Shown in pieces: positions 41,235-56,500 of a stretch of DNA of 64,000 nucleotides. The DNA is from Nephromyces sp. MM_2019. Taxonomy: Eukaryota > Apicomplexa > Aconoidasida > Nephromycida. The position numbers and the translations under genes are program-made. Where the stretch lies: contig JADHZB010002034.1 in NCBI GenBank assembly GCA_015657535.1, positions 1 to 64,000 of the forward strand, written 5' to 3'. Every line of letters starts with the position of its first letter. Positions within the stretch are counted from its first letter, which is position 1. The notes below the pieces were generated by a model. That model worked only from the letters and a program-made list of their open reading frames with translations, did not search any database and was not told the origin of the DNA.

Positions 41235-44200
41235 ATGGCTGCAAACCCCGAGATGTTAACGTAAGTTCAAATTCTTAAGATATATCAAAATTTTTTCCTA
41301 CAAAACCTTACCATCTTCTTGCCCTAGCACTAAAATTTCTAAAAAGAATAATCTATTTGATATATATTACATTTTTTTAAAAATAATCATTAGCATCATA
41401 AAATCTACAAGAATAAGCCTTTGAATACAGCAATGCATGCTTAGTTAAAATTACATGCATAACACAACTAATGAAACTATTTGAGAGGATTTCAACACAG
41501 TTATTGGAAGCATCCAATAAGCTCACTTTTTATTTTGATTTATAGATGTATGAAAATTTGTGATATGACTCAAAATATAGCTATCATCTTACACTTAATA
41601 AATACTTTGAAAAGTCTTCCAAAAATCATATTTTCTAAACAAGCTCATGCGTTTCTGAAATTTTACTTTTGAAATTATAATTTTCGAAACTATGCTTTTT
41701 CAAATTAAATGAAAACACACAACTCATAATTTTCAGGCTGGTAATTGTAGGAGCAATAATTATGCTTGCAGTAGCTTTTGTTATTGGAGCTAATGATGTA
41801 GCAAATTCCTTTGGTACTTCTGTTGGTAGCAAATCTCTGACTCTTAGAACGGCCTGTATCCTTGCATCGATATTTGAGACACTGGGAGCCGTTTCACTGG
41901 GCGCTACAGTTGCATCAACATTTGAAAACAATATTATTGACCCCAACCATTTCCAAGACCATGAAAAGATCTTGGCGGTTGGAATGATTACATCATTAAT
42001 AGGCTCTATGATTTGGCTATTTGTAGCTACCTATTTTGGTATGCCAGTTTCAACTACCCATTCAATCATTGGAGGGATTTTAGGTTAGATTTAAAAGTCT
42101 TATTCACTATAAAATGAGTAATTGATGAATAAACAGACACCTCTTACTAAAATTTATAACACATGCTTTAGGCACCCATTTTTTATAAATTTTTCTTGAC
42201 CCATATAATTCAAACATTCTTGAAATAAATTTGACAAATATCCTTTAAATCATATACATAATTATATTATAATTGATAGGATTTGCTATAGCATCGAGCC
42301 ACATCTCTTCTATCCGCTGGTCCAGTTTAGGTACGATTGCCTTATCATGGTTGTTCTCACCTATTTTATCTGGTTTTATTTCAAGTAAGTGATATACACC
42401 ATATATGATTTTCTATTTTGCAAGAAAATAAAATTTGATAATTGTTTTCAGTGTTGATATTTTCCATTTTCCGATCTCTTATTTTTCGTCGAAGAAATTC
42501 TGTTGAAAGAGGATTCAAGTAATTATAAATACGCCCCAGAAATACACACATCCTAACCAATTTCTAAATTCTTTTCCTACAGATTTATGTGGATCCTCAT
42601 TACCCTCATTAGCCTTGTTCTAAGTGCTTTCATTCTCTATGGTAACCCAGTATCATTTGGTTTTTCTTGTTACCAAGATGTGGGTGGTACTTCAAAGTTC
42701 GTATCTCCTTGTGTGCTAGAAAATTGGGCTATCACAAATTTAGGTAAGCTCTTGGAATATATATATGTAATATCAAAATTGATCACAATCATCTTTTTTT
42801 ATATTCAGCTTATTCAATCCCACTAACTTTTGGTATAACCGTTATCATAGCATCTATATCTAATCTCATCATCTATAATCATGCTCACCGCACTTTAAGA
42901 CGCTTCGATTCAAAAGTATCTCATAATGGTGATGAAATATTGGAGGTAATATATATTTAAAGTTATACATGCACAAACAACCCAGCGTATATACATATAA
43001 CCATATAAACACATATATATTGAGCTATCTAGGGAGTATATACACAATTATACACTCATAAATAATAAGCTACTCGGAGTGTATATACATTATAACTATT
43101 TATATATATTATATTAATGAAATTACATGATCACCTTACTAAATAAATGTGTTTATACACATATCTTTCCCACCAAATTCCAAATTCTCTTTAACACAGT
43201 CTATATATAGAAATACTTTTTACATACATACAAACTGGATAACAACAAATACACTATTTTTACAGTTCTCTACAATTAAGCATGTAACAAGTCATGATGG
43301 AGAGTCTGAACCATTATGGGAGGAAGATCCTACACAAAATGAATCATCTAATCCTAATTCTAGCAACTCATCTCCTACACACTCTGACTTATCTGATTCA
43401 AAGGTTACAGCAGCACTAAAATTAACTACAGATGGTCGAGAAACTAAGAAGAACAACTTTAAGGTCAACTTTTCCGTTGATGATGTAATTCAAAAATCAA
43501 AGTCACTTAAAAAATTGTATTCAACCGGTGAGAAATTTGAAGAAAGAACAGAAGCCTTCTCTGGTGCTGTACAAATATTTTCAGCTTGTTTTGCTAGTCT
43601 TTCACATGGAGCCAATGATGTCTCTAATGCTGTTGGGCCTTTTGCTACTATCTACTCACTATATAAATATGGCCTACAAGACTCTACAACTACACCTCAT
43701 TGGGTTTTATTTTTATGCGGTTTATTCATCTCTTTAGGACTAGCTCTTTATGGTTACAAAGTGATAAAAACTATTGGTATAAAGATGATACACATGACAC
43801 CATGTCGAGGTGTATGTATTGAAAGTGCTACCGCTTTCACAGTTGTTATATTTTCAAAGTTGGGTGTACCCCTATCTACTACTTATTGTCAAGTTGGTTC
43901 AATCATTGGTGTTGGTATGCTTGAACCAAGAACACAAGTATGTTTTCTTACCCCTTAACCTTACATCTCAATAGATAGATACATTTTGACGTATATATAT
44001 ATAACACTTTTTGATACTCATTTAACATACTCTTTAACTCCTATAGATTCAACATACTTTTCGATTTGATATACACTTCTGCAACATACTCTTTTGACAC
44101 ATATATTTACAAATCTATTTTTAGTCATTAAAAATATTCAATTAATTTATATAATGTTTTTAGGATTCTAAGGGTATTGACTGGATACTTGGAAGATCTG

Positions 44201-44531
44201 TTAACTATAAGCTATTTCTAGAGATTTTTGGTGCTTGGGTATTAACTATCTTTTTCTCAGGTAACCATTGTGATTTTTCTTACACAAACACAAGCTGTAC
44301 TATTATACACACATACCCAAAAGCACATCCAAAAAATACAGGATATACAGATCTTATAACACAGCCAAATAATACAATACCCATACAATCCTTAAAACAT
44401 ACAATACTATTATTGAACATACTCGCACACAATTATAGCCACATTTCTTAATATCTATTCTTTTTATAATTATGTTAAATTCAGGCGTTGTTACGGCTAT
44501 TGTCTATCTATTTTCTACTCTATTTTTTTAA
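41235..44531 (+). CDS. Inorganic phosphate transporter, PiT family (nine-exon paralogue)
   Basis: Same family and expected role as the upstream gene. Exons 41235-41260, 41737-42083, 42280-42384, 42452-42518, 42583-42743, 42809-42945, 43266-43937, 44164-44260 and 44485-44531 give 552 residues in one frame. Signatures: FVIGANDVANSFGTSVGSKS, PVSTTHSIIGGILG, then SHGANDVSNAVGPFATIYS and PLSTTYCQVGSIIGVG. Both GAND motifs are intact here. The central loop is longer and more acidic/Ser-rich than in the intronless copy (GESEPLWEEDPTQNESS near its start). Two cysteines in a luminal loop (FSCYQDVGG, SPCVLENW) match positions in the paralogue (FACMQGEEE, SPCIMDDW), suggesting a conserved disulfide. The C terminus is hydrophobic. 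The first exon is only 26 nt. Confidence 0.94.
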
Positions 44532-47500
44532 TTTGGCTCTATATATCATATATTATCTAAGCTATATGTTCGCACCTGGAATCCCCTCAAACGTGTTGTA
44601 CAACTGAAACTTCGTTAAAATTTGTCAATTGTTTCCTCTACTATAATTAGATTATTTTACCAGTAAAAATACAATATACACATACAATAATTAGTTCCTT
44701 TTACCTATCTAATAAGTTGAATTAGACCATTTAGTTACACGTAATGTTGTTATAAATAGATATATACATACAAAACTGTTGTATATAAATTTAAATGGAA
44801 AACTTCAAAATTTAAGAGCTTTGAGAGAGTTTATAATTTTTATAAATCATTTTACATAATTTTATTATTTACATTAAGACTTTTATAGAAGTTTATATTA
44901 ATGCACACAAATACATAAATACAATTATGCATTTAATATCGCTTTTACTTTTACAATTTATTTAAAAACATATTAATGATATATAAATAAATAATCAATA
45001 CCTATATACACTTTATTTACCCATTCACTTAACTTTATTCCTTCATTTTTTTTTCTTTTTATTCGATCTTTTTTACTTTTCATTATACACGTAATTACTT
45101 TTGACACTCACATATATACACACACTACTACTAAAGGGATAAATCAGAATTACACACACCTCCTCGTTTAAATTATCTATTTATTATATTAACAATTTGA
45201 AAGCTAGTTTTCGTTTAATTAAGCAACACAAGATTCAAGCATCTTTGCATTTTATATCAACACTCAGTATTTATATATTAATACATTTAATATGATTCAT
45301 ATTAATTTTGATACATATAATCTCTACATACTTTAAGTATATTATTGTGACATAAAATTTTTGATTCTAAAAATTTAACTAAATGAGAAAAACACACTTT
45401 TCTACATAATTCAAACACTAAGCTTGAATTCCACAATCACACACACAAATATATTAAGATTACAAAACATTAAATCTAACTGAATATATATATATTATTC
45501 AAATAGGCAAAAAAATTTAATATATGTTAATACTATTCAAACAGTCAATATAATCAATATATACACATTATATAAATTCAATTTTAGTATCATGTAACTC
45601 TACTGATTTGACTATTGATAGAACTTAAAGTCTCACTATCAGTTTTATTTAACACATTCTTATATAAAACACCATCAACAAAACAATTCATTTTAAAATT
45701 TAGAGACATTTATATTAAGTTAGGATTTTTATTATTTCCTAAATTGGTAAAAAAACATTTTATGATTTTTTTATCCTCATCATACAGATGGACACAATCT
45801 TTTCATAAATAAATTTCATAATATTCCTGATTTTATGTACTTTAATAGAAAATTTAAAAAAATTTTTATATTTACACGCACACAATCATTTCATCTAATT
45901 TTCGACTTGTTTTAACATTTTTGTATCTGATAAATTATTTCACTTCTTGAGAAAAATAACTTTCAATACACTTAATTATATTTATATGAGATTTTAAACA
46001 TATAAGTATGACATGTATATGTATTTGTGTGTGTATGCGCGTTAAGATTGCTTATTATTAGTGTTAATTATGTATGTGCGTGTATGTCTATGTAGATGTG
46101 TTTGTAACGATTATTTAGATCAAATATTTATAACATGTGCCTGCGTATTTTGTTTATATGTTTTTTAAATATTTTGGTTAGTACGTGGATGTGTAAAGAC
46201 TGTTTATTATAATTATTCACATATTTATACTTAATTATTATGCACCAATTCTTTCTAAAGCTTTATTTAACACTTATATAATTATTATGTGTGTAGAGTC
46301 ATTATGATTATTACCTTCTTAGATTTTATAAAAATCCAAAATTGTGAGAAACTTAGGTTTCAATTTATTAATGAAGAATTAAAAAATTATTTGTATTATA
46401 AAAAGCACAACTCATTTTTATTATTTTATGCATAAGCTTACACATACTCAGCACAAATCTCATAATAAATATATACACACATATAATTAAATCTACATGT
46501 CAATACAAGCAATCAGATATATTTGCATACTTAAACACATAATCAAGTCTATAGAATGTAACACATAATTAGACATGTATACACACAATTATATACAGAA
46601 AAACAAATAAGTACTTAAAATCATCACATATAACACACACATCTGTGTATAATTAATCTACATACAATAATCATATATATATAAATTCTCCACACAACTA
46701 AATAATAGCAAAATATATTTTATTTATACACATAAGTCAATATTTTTATATTAAAATAGTCATATCGTAAGTGTAGAGTATATGAAAATTTTAAGTAAAC
46801 TTAATGTATAAACAATTGGGTTGATTATGTAAATATACAAAAATAATTAAATAAACAACATATATTTATATATCAAAAATGATTACTAAATATCTTTTAT
46901 TTATACATAAATATTAAACGAAATAATTAGCATTTTAAATGAATTTAAATACGAATAAAGTAAGATGTAAGTTATTCATTTTTGGTATCTAATTATAAAG
47001 TAAAATATATGTAAACAAATAGTTTAATTGATGTAAACATTTCAATTAAAATTTAATATATATATTACCCACGCACAAAAAAGCTTTGCTTGTGTAATAT
47101 ATATATATAAACATACACACATATATTATATTTATTGTAATATACATATATATATATATATGCTTTCAGACATAGACACATGCACATAAAAATATAAATA
47201 AAAGATATACATACATATGTATATAACATAAACATTAATATAATATATATGTGTATGTGTGTATATTATGCAAGTAAATATAAACAAACTGTTTAAATAT
47301 ACAATCCCATAGTCATATAATTAGATATCCACCTAAAAATCTTGTATATCCATATATATATATATAATTATATTTCATATTACATCTTTCACACATGCAC
47401 ACACATTTAAATAATATAGCTATATATACAAATATCCAAACATACATACACAAGAAACATCTAAACACATATAGACACAAAACATACTCAGACATACTCA

Positions 47501-47893
47501 ACACACACACACACACACAAAATCATCCACACCCTTGTATACAAAAACATTCACACACTCGCAAACAAATACACGCATACTCACAATACCGACACACATA
47601 CACCTTACACCCACACAGGCGTATATACCTCTCTCTAACAGTTACAAGGCTTTATATTTCTTAAGTAGTGGGAATTAAGAAAGACATAAAATATACATTC
47701 ATATATACAAACAAAAACATATATAAATTCATACCCATACATAAACACAAACCCAAATACACATACAAACTACTCCAATTGTTTTATATACAAATTCACT
47801 GACAACAAATACCTTGGGATACACACACCCATAAATGGCGGAAATTGAGTAAAATTATCCAAGCTAAATAATATATATATATATATATATATT

Positions 47894-47936
<43 letters not shown>

Positions 47937-48189
47937 AAATTGCACATATTTTCAAATGAAAATTTATATGTGTTCAAATATTTGAAGAAAGCGTGAATAG
48001 ATAAGCCTCAAAACAAACACTTTTTTGAGGGGAAAAGGCCCAACTCTTTCTATGAACACGTAATTTTAGACACTTCTTTCACCCCTATTTATAAAATATA
48101 TACACTGTTTAACACTTATTTTGAGTTGATCTACACACATTTCATAAACTATACACACCCACCATTAATACAGACTCACACTAAATATT

Positions 48190-48440
48190 CTTATAGACAC
48201 ATTACACACTCACACAAATCACACACATTTACACATATACACACACTCCACTCTTACACATACACACACACTCTTTACACACACACATTTACACATACAC
48301 ACACTCTTACACATACACACACACTCTTACACATACACACACACATTTACACATATACACACACTCTTACACATACACACACACTCTTAACACATACACA
48401 CACTTTTACACACACCTATTTACATATACACAAACACTCA
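48190..48440. repeat. CA-rich satellite-like tract upstream of lipin
   Basis: Units such as acacatacacacactcttt repeat with variable length. The 114-codon frame across it is only Thr/His/Tyr and is not a gene. Confidence 0.8.
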
Positions 48441-48640
48441 CAAAAACACCATTCACACGATCCATCTTAATTCGCACTCAAATTTAGCACACTTACACTC
48501 ACTAAACACATCTTAATATATATACACCATCACATGACTTATAAATATGCACATATACCTATTTCCACATATTTAATAACACGACACACATAATTACACA
48601 CAATCATACTATACACGTCCAACCCTACGCATTATACACA

Positions 48641-48752
48641 TCTCACAACAAACCGTACAACCATCACACAACAAACCGTACAACCATCACACAACAAATT
48701 GTACAACCATCACACAACAAATTGTACAACCATCACACAACAAATAGTATAC
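48641..48752. repeat. 23-bp tandem repeat just upstream of the lipin gene
   Basis: About four and a half copies of a unit starting ccatcacacaacaaa and ending gtacaa, about 170 bp before the lipin ATG. Units 1-2 read accgt and later ones attgt at the same place. Confidence 0.85.
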
Positions 48753-48919
48753 ACAGATTACATATGTTTACATGTTCAGACACTCTCAATAAACTGATCC
48801 CTCCCTTCCACTCCCCGTACAAAACTCTACAAAGATTTATATATATATATTTATATATTTATTCATATATTCACACACATACCCCCCCCCATACACACAC
48901 ATTATCTGAACCTCCAAAA

Positions 48920-50968
48920 ATGTGGGGAAAAATTGTAAGTAGTATATTTGATGCATTGGATTTTAACCAAGCTACCTTATCGGGGTGTATTGACATAATA
49001 TGTGTGCCCCAAGATGAAGAGGGTACACTCAAATCAACACCATTTCATGTACGATTTGGTAAGGCCAAATTATTACGGTCGAGAGAAAAAATTGTCAATT
49101 TGACTGTAAATGGTGAAGAGGTGGATATTAAGATGAAATTGGGGGCAGAAGGTGAAGCTTACTTTGTTCAAGAAACTGAGGTGTGTATGTGTGCGTGTTT
49201 ATAGGGGGGTGTGGGGTGTGTGTGTAGGGGGTGGTGGGGTGTATGTGTGTGTGGGTGGGTGGGTGTAGAGGGGAGTGGGGGAGTAATGTTTATTTATTAC
49301 ATGCGGTAAAAGCCCAATTCGATTATGTATATATGTATTTGATGTGTATGTATTTGATATGTGTATATATGTATTTGACATGTATGCATTTGATGTGTAT
49401 GTATTTGATATGTGTATATATGTATTTAACATGCATGTATTTGATGTGTATGTATTTGATATGTGTATATATGTATTTGATATGTATGTATTTGATGTGT
49501 ATGTATTTGATATGTGTATATATGTATTTGACATGTATGTATTTGATGTGTATGTACTTGATATGTGTATATATGTATTTGACGTATACATATATGTGAT
49601 GTGCACACATTTAAAATATGTGTGTGCTTATAATTCCTTCATTTATAGGAAGAAATTGATGATAAAGAATGGGAAACTTCACCCTTAGCATCACCCACAA
49701 CAAGTCCTCGTTCAATTACAGAGGCCAGTGAAGTCGCCCCACTTTTGAAATTGGATGAAACAGTTAAAACAGAGGAGTCGAATTTTATAACTGGTTTGAT
49801 ATGTGTGTGTATATGTGTAATTTTATTACAGAATGTGTATAGATAAAATATAATAGGAATATAATGTATGTATGTGTGTGTGAATATATTGACATGTGTG
49901 ATGTTTTTAGATTCAAATATATCTGTAGATATGTTATTTAACCTGTATGTATGTATTATCTACATAATTTGCAGAGTGTTTTCATATTTTGTGTTTGTGT
50001 ATGTTGTGTGTGTGTGTTTGCTATATATTCTTATGTGCTTTGTATGTGTGTGTTGGTTTTATATTTTTGTGTGTTTTGTATGTATGTGTTGGTTTTATAT
50101 TTTTGTTTGTGATTGCTTCAGATTTTGAAAAGCCTCCTGAACTCCCTACACTCGCCCCTATTGCACTCAATGAAGAGGTAAGGCTTATTATAATGATTTA
50201 CTCACATCAAATTTCTATTTTTCTATATACCTACACACAAGTCATTCATATACACACAAGCAGGCCCTATATATATACATTCCCATATACAAACAATCTA
50301 TATCCATATAGAAACACCAACTACTATCACACAAAACAAAAGCATGTATATACATACCTATTTATACATACATTCACACACACACATACGTACATATACA
50401 CACACATGTGTAATTTAATTTGATAGCAAACATCACAAGGTGAGTGGTCTTGGAAATGGGGAGATTTACCCAAAAAACGATTTAAAGAAAACGCTGATTT
50501 TACACACAATGATGATATCACCAAAATGATGGAAATGAATAATAAAGAAATAAATATAATGACTGATGGAAATGTACTAAGTACACACTCACTCACACAC
50601 ACAATACACCCACTCACACACACAATATACAAACACACCAAACACATACACACACACAACTACACACATACACACACACAATATACACACACAACTACAC
50701 ACATACACACATATTCAGATGAATCATATTTTGGAAGATGACCCCGTTATTTCACTTAGCCTGTGTGGCCACCTCCTCAAAAACTTACCGCCCGACTCTA
50801 TACAAGTACAAGACATATTTAATGCAAATATTATGAGTCGAGAAGATATGGAAGTAAATTATTATATATCTGTGTGTGTGTGTGTGTATGTGTGTATGTG
50901 TGTGTATGTGTGTGTGTGTATGTGTATGTGTGTGTGTGTATGTGTATGTGTGTGTGTATGTATGTGTA

Positions 50969-50999
<31 letters not shown>

Positions 51000-53232
51000 A
51001 TGAAGGGTATCCTTAATGTGTTCTTTTATGTATATGTATGTGTATGTATGTATGCGTGTGTGTAAAGCTTGATAATATTCATTCTATAATATCACTCACT
51101 TGTAATTATATACATAGCCACATTAGTAAAAATACATATACACTTTTGTGTATTTACATGCATATCTTTAGTCAATTATATGTGATTAATAGCCCTATTT
51201 GTAAGTGTGTGTGTACAAATAATAATTAAAATTTTATTATATACAGAGTAACCCAGAGTTATGGTTTAACCCAAATTTACTAGTTCGCTTTAAAAATCGA
51301 ATGGCTTATTACCCATGGAAAATTGCCTACCCATTATTATTCTCGTAATGTGTAGATAGTGTATTTACATATAATGTATGTAATATTTGTGTGTTTATAT
51401 ATTATGTGCGTGTTTATATATATAATGTGTGTATGTATATGTGTGTGTGTATATATAATATGTGTATATCATTATGTTTGTGTATAATTATGTGTGTATA
51501 TAATAATTATAATTATTACATAGGTGGTATGTATTTGATCAACCCTTATCCATCCAAGCAATCGAGAAGATTTTAAACATGTAAGTTTGTTGTAACATTT
51601 TTTTTAGAAATTATTACACACTTTTATTTCACACATATTATATCTATAAATACATCTACATAGTACACACACATATATATATATATATACTGCAACAAAT
51701 ATGTACACACAATTCTACATAATCATATTTAGGAACGCACCTCACAATAGAGATTGGCCACCAGTTTGTTTTGTAGACCTTAATAGTGCTCCAGGTAATA
51801 ATTTCAAATTATAAATACACACACACTTATACTATATCCACTAAATTATACATAATATTTATTTTACTCAATTCTTTTTTACACATACACAGAATATACC
51901 TATTCAATCATCTATATTGTTCTAACCACCTCAAAATATTTACATAAACCCACACTATACCTACCCAATCATACACATTATTTTAATCACCTCAAATTTT
52001 TGACACACATACTTTTACACAAACACACACACACACACTATACACACTCAATAATACATATCATTCCAAACACCCCAAATTTTTTACACACACACATTAT
52101 AGCTAGTAAGGAAGATGTAACTAGGGAGAATGGGAGTAATGAGCCCCAAAATTTCTTACCTATTTCATCATCTTTGCCCGACACATTGGCCTCCTTTACA
52201 CCTCTTGAAGGAGCTGTTGATAATTTAACTACACACACAAATCGTAAACGTTTTAGGAAATCATTAAGGCCTAGTTCATCACAATTGGTGTGTATACACA
52301 CACATACACATACACATATAGTTACACTGATTCCTTTATATATATTTATACACACACACATGCACATAAATATATAATTAAATTGATTCCTTTATTTATA
52401 TACGCATATATATACATAATATTCAATATACATACATACACGCACATATATATTTTTATATAACATATATATATATGTGTATGTGTATTTATATAGAATG
52501 CATTAAAATTAAAGGCTGGGGCAAATAGTATAACATTTAGTGTAACATCATCACTCCAAGGAACAAAAACAATTAGCTCAACAATTTATTTATGGCCAAG
52601 AAATCCAAAAATTGTAATTAGTGATGTAGATGGTACAATTACACGGTACGATTTACACACACTCATACACACAAATTATATACAACTTATATATACACAT
52701 ATACATGTACATACGCACTCTGAAAAATATCTTACAGCCCCCTCCCACAATATACACAGCCCACACACACACTACACACATAATACACTCACACACTGCA
52801 CATATATTACACTCACTCACTAAACATATATGATACTCACACACTACACACATAATATACTCACACACTAAACACATATTACACTCACATACTACACACA
52901 TATCTACACACCCACACGGCACACACACACTACATACATACACACACACAGATCAGATGTATTGGGCCACCTTATGCCAATTGTTGGGCGAGATTGGTCA
53001 CATGGGGGTGTGGCTGAATTTTTTACGAAAATTCGTCAAAATGGTTATTATATACTTTATTTAACATCACGGGCTATTGGCCTAGCTGATTCAACGAGAG
53101 ATTACTTATTTAGTTTAACACAAAATGAAAAGGCTAAATTACCTGGTGTGTGTGTGTGTGTGTGTGTGTATGTTGTGTGCGTTTATGTGTGTGTGTCTGT
53201 GTGTGTGTGTGTGTGTGTATGTGTGTGTGTGT

Positions 53233-53288
<56 letters not shown>

Positions 53289-53477
53289 NNNNNNNNNNNN
53301 NNNNNNNNNNNNNNNNNNNNNNNNNNNNNNNNNNNNNNTGTGTGTGTGTATGTGTGTGTGTGTGTGTGTGTATGTGTGTGGAATGTGTGTGTGTATGTGT
53401 GTGGATTGCGTGTGTGTGTATGTGTGTGGATTGTGTGTGTGTGTATGTGTGTGGATTGTGTGTGTGTGTATGTGTGT

Positions 53478-53519
<42 letters not shown>

Positions 53520-56500
53520 TGTATGTGTGTGTGTGGGGGGTGGGGGTAAGGGAGTGAGTTTGGATTGTGTGTGTGTGGATTGTGTGTGTATGGATTATCT
53601 TTATATGTGTGTATATGATATATGTATTTAGGAGGATAGATGTGTATATATATTTATTTTCAAATTAATATATGATATGTATATTTTATAATAATCGTTT
53701 TATTTACACACAAACCCTCTATATAGATGGACCCCTAATTCTTAGTCCAGATAGATTTTTTTATTCGTTAAAACGTGAAGTTATTGACCGCACACCTTAT
53801 GTAAGTAACGTTTATTATACACATGATTTATATTTATAAAAACAAACATATATATATATACATAATTAGACAAACAAATGGACTTAACAATAAATAACAC
53901 ACACAAATATATATAAGCATATACTTACACAGTTACATATATAGTATAGACAAACCAGAATTTTTACACACATAACTATACACACCATACATCATGAATA
54001 GAGCTACAAGTTTAGACACACTCATAATATTTAGATATTTAAAATTGCTGCCCTGAGAGATATCCGTGATCTCTTTGATCATCAACATTGCCCATTTTAT
54101 GCTGGATTTGGAAATAGAGAGGCTGTATGTACACATTTTACATATTTTAAACATTTTATGTTTATTAAGCTTATTACACACTTTACAATACATATTTATA
54201 TACTCAAAACAATTCTAATTTAAATACTCAAATCGATTATTATTCAAACACACAAATAAATATTTTACACACCTCAAAGTTATGCGTCCACACACATCAA
54301 CATTTATGATACACATCTACACTCATGAATTTGTGTTTACACTCTATAATTCATACTTACACACTACTATATATACATTCAACAGTACTAGTTTATATAT
54401 AGAATTGTATATGAACTATTATTCATTTTATAGGTTATTCGTGTGTTTAATTTGTATATATAATAAATTTGTGTATACAATATTCTGTGTGTATAATGTG
54501 TATATATGATAAATATGTGTGTGATAAATGTGTAAAATTTTAGGATCACAGAGCTTATGTTCATGCGGGTATACCCGAGGCTAAAGTTTTTATCATCGAC
54601 CCAAAGGGAATTATACGCCAAGTCAACACCACCTATTCTAAAACGTACCATAATGTCTATTCATACACATGCACACACACACAAACACACATGCACATAT
54701 ATACACCTATAAACAAACGAATTCTATATTTAGTCTGATTATTTAAATTTCAAATTATGTATATATGTTATTCTACAATTCTATATATGTATGTGCGTAC
54801 GTATTGCTAGTTTTATATTTCTACTTATGTGTGTATAAAATATATTTGTATATATATATATATATTCTCAAATATGACTTCTATGTCTGTGTATGTTTAT
54901 ATTGAATGGCTCATGTAATGGTTTCATGTATCTATGGTAATATATAAGCTATATATGAATATGTGTATACAATAAAACACTCCATACTCAAGCATACCTT
55001 ATATAAACCTCCTATCACTCCGCAAACCCCACTTCCCCCAACACTCGCACAAACACACATACATACACACACAACTATAAAACATATAATTAGGTATGAG
55101 ACATTAACAGAATTGGCTGAACACATGTTTCCCCCTATTGAACGTGATTCATTTCTTGAAGATGATAGTGATAATGATGATAAGGTCAGACGTAGAAAAT
55201 TATTCTCTTACACACTCAATTTAGATGATAATAATGAAATTTTTCCTTCGGGGTTGTGCGGTACATCATGGGGGAAAGTCACAACCAATGAAAAAAGAAA
55301 ATAAAAAAAACCGGGAAAGTTGGGTGTATCTACACTCATTTATTTTACCCTTATATCTTATAATTTGTCGTCGTAGTAGTAGAAAGGGGTCGGATGGAGG
55401 TAGAATAGGTTTAGGGGTGTGTAGGGTGATAGTTGGGTGTGTGTGGAATAGGGAGTGAAAGCAGGGTGTGTTGTTATGTGTTGAGTGTTGTGTGTAGTGT
55501 ATAGCGTGATATTTGGTGTGTAGCGTGATATTTGGTGTGTAGCGTGATATTTGGTGTGCAGCGTGATATTTGGTGTGTAGCGTGATATTTGGTGTGTAGC
55601 GTGATATTTGGTGTGCAGCGTGATATTTGGTGTGTAGTGTGTGGTGTGTAGTTTTTATATGTAATATTTACTCTGGTGTTTGGTATATAGGTTGGTGCGT
55701 AATGGTCTTTTTTGTGTGTAGTGGGGTTGAAGAAATGAAGGATGGTGTTGTTTTGGTGTGTATAAGATGTTGTGATTTGTATAGTGTTGTATGTAGAATT
55801 TATATATTTTTAAAGTGTGTGGATGAATGGGTATTTCTAACAATGTCATGTATATTAATATGCAGAGTGAAAATTTGTTTTAATTCAAATTGTCTAATTT
55901 TTGAGAGAGTTTTCAACAAAGGTTGATTATAAATGATTTAATTTATTTTACATGTGTTTAGACTACTTTTTTTGTAAATTTTTGATTAAATAGTGTGTGG
56001 ATTTTTTTTGTAAATTTATTATAAATTTTACTTTGAAACCACACATTGTGTGTAATTTTATTAAATAATTCAAACCCTTTTTTGTATATTAAATGCTCAG
56101 AAAGTTTATTATTTTATTATATCTTAATTTTAAGATATATTTTCATGCGCACACACACAGAGTTAATGTTCTATATAGTATAATTAAGCCTTAATTTAGA
56201 TTACAATATAGGAACATCTTTTAAGATTGAGAAGCCATAATTTTTTTTACTTTTATCCTTATTTCTATGAACACCCACATAGATTTAAAACACATTCATA
56301 AACACACACAAACACCTGTTTACACACACACCCATTTAAAACATGCTCACAAGCTTGTTATATATAGAGTTAAACTCATACCTATTTATACACACACATT
56401 GATTTCACACATATACATAAGCAAACTACATTGCATTACATTGACGCCTACTTATTCACATTTTAACTTCACATATTTACACAAACACATTACATATATA

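Larger units (their letters stand above)
44532..48919. other. Long AT- and CA-rich intergenic region
   Basis: 4.4 kb without a supported gene. 44.5-46.7 kb is AT-rich. From about 47.1 kb the plus strand becomes CA-rich, with (ta)n runs near 47870-47930, an acacac stretch at 47388-47620 and a dense (tacacacac)n tract at 48180-48440. A 65-codon frame at 45615-45812 has no start or splice support. Confidence 0.65.

Noticed and set aside
49912..49970. Extra lipin exon encoding DSNISVDM...
   Set aside because: The acceptor (tttttag) is good, but no downstream donor gives clearly coding sequence in the phase needed by the next exon. Exons 2 and 3 already join in frame without it.
53150..53631. Long Val/Cys open frames across the TG run and N gap
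   Set aside because: Dinucleotide translation through an assembly gap inside lipin intron 11.
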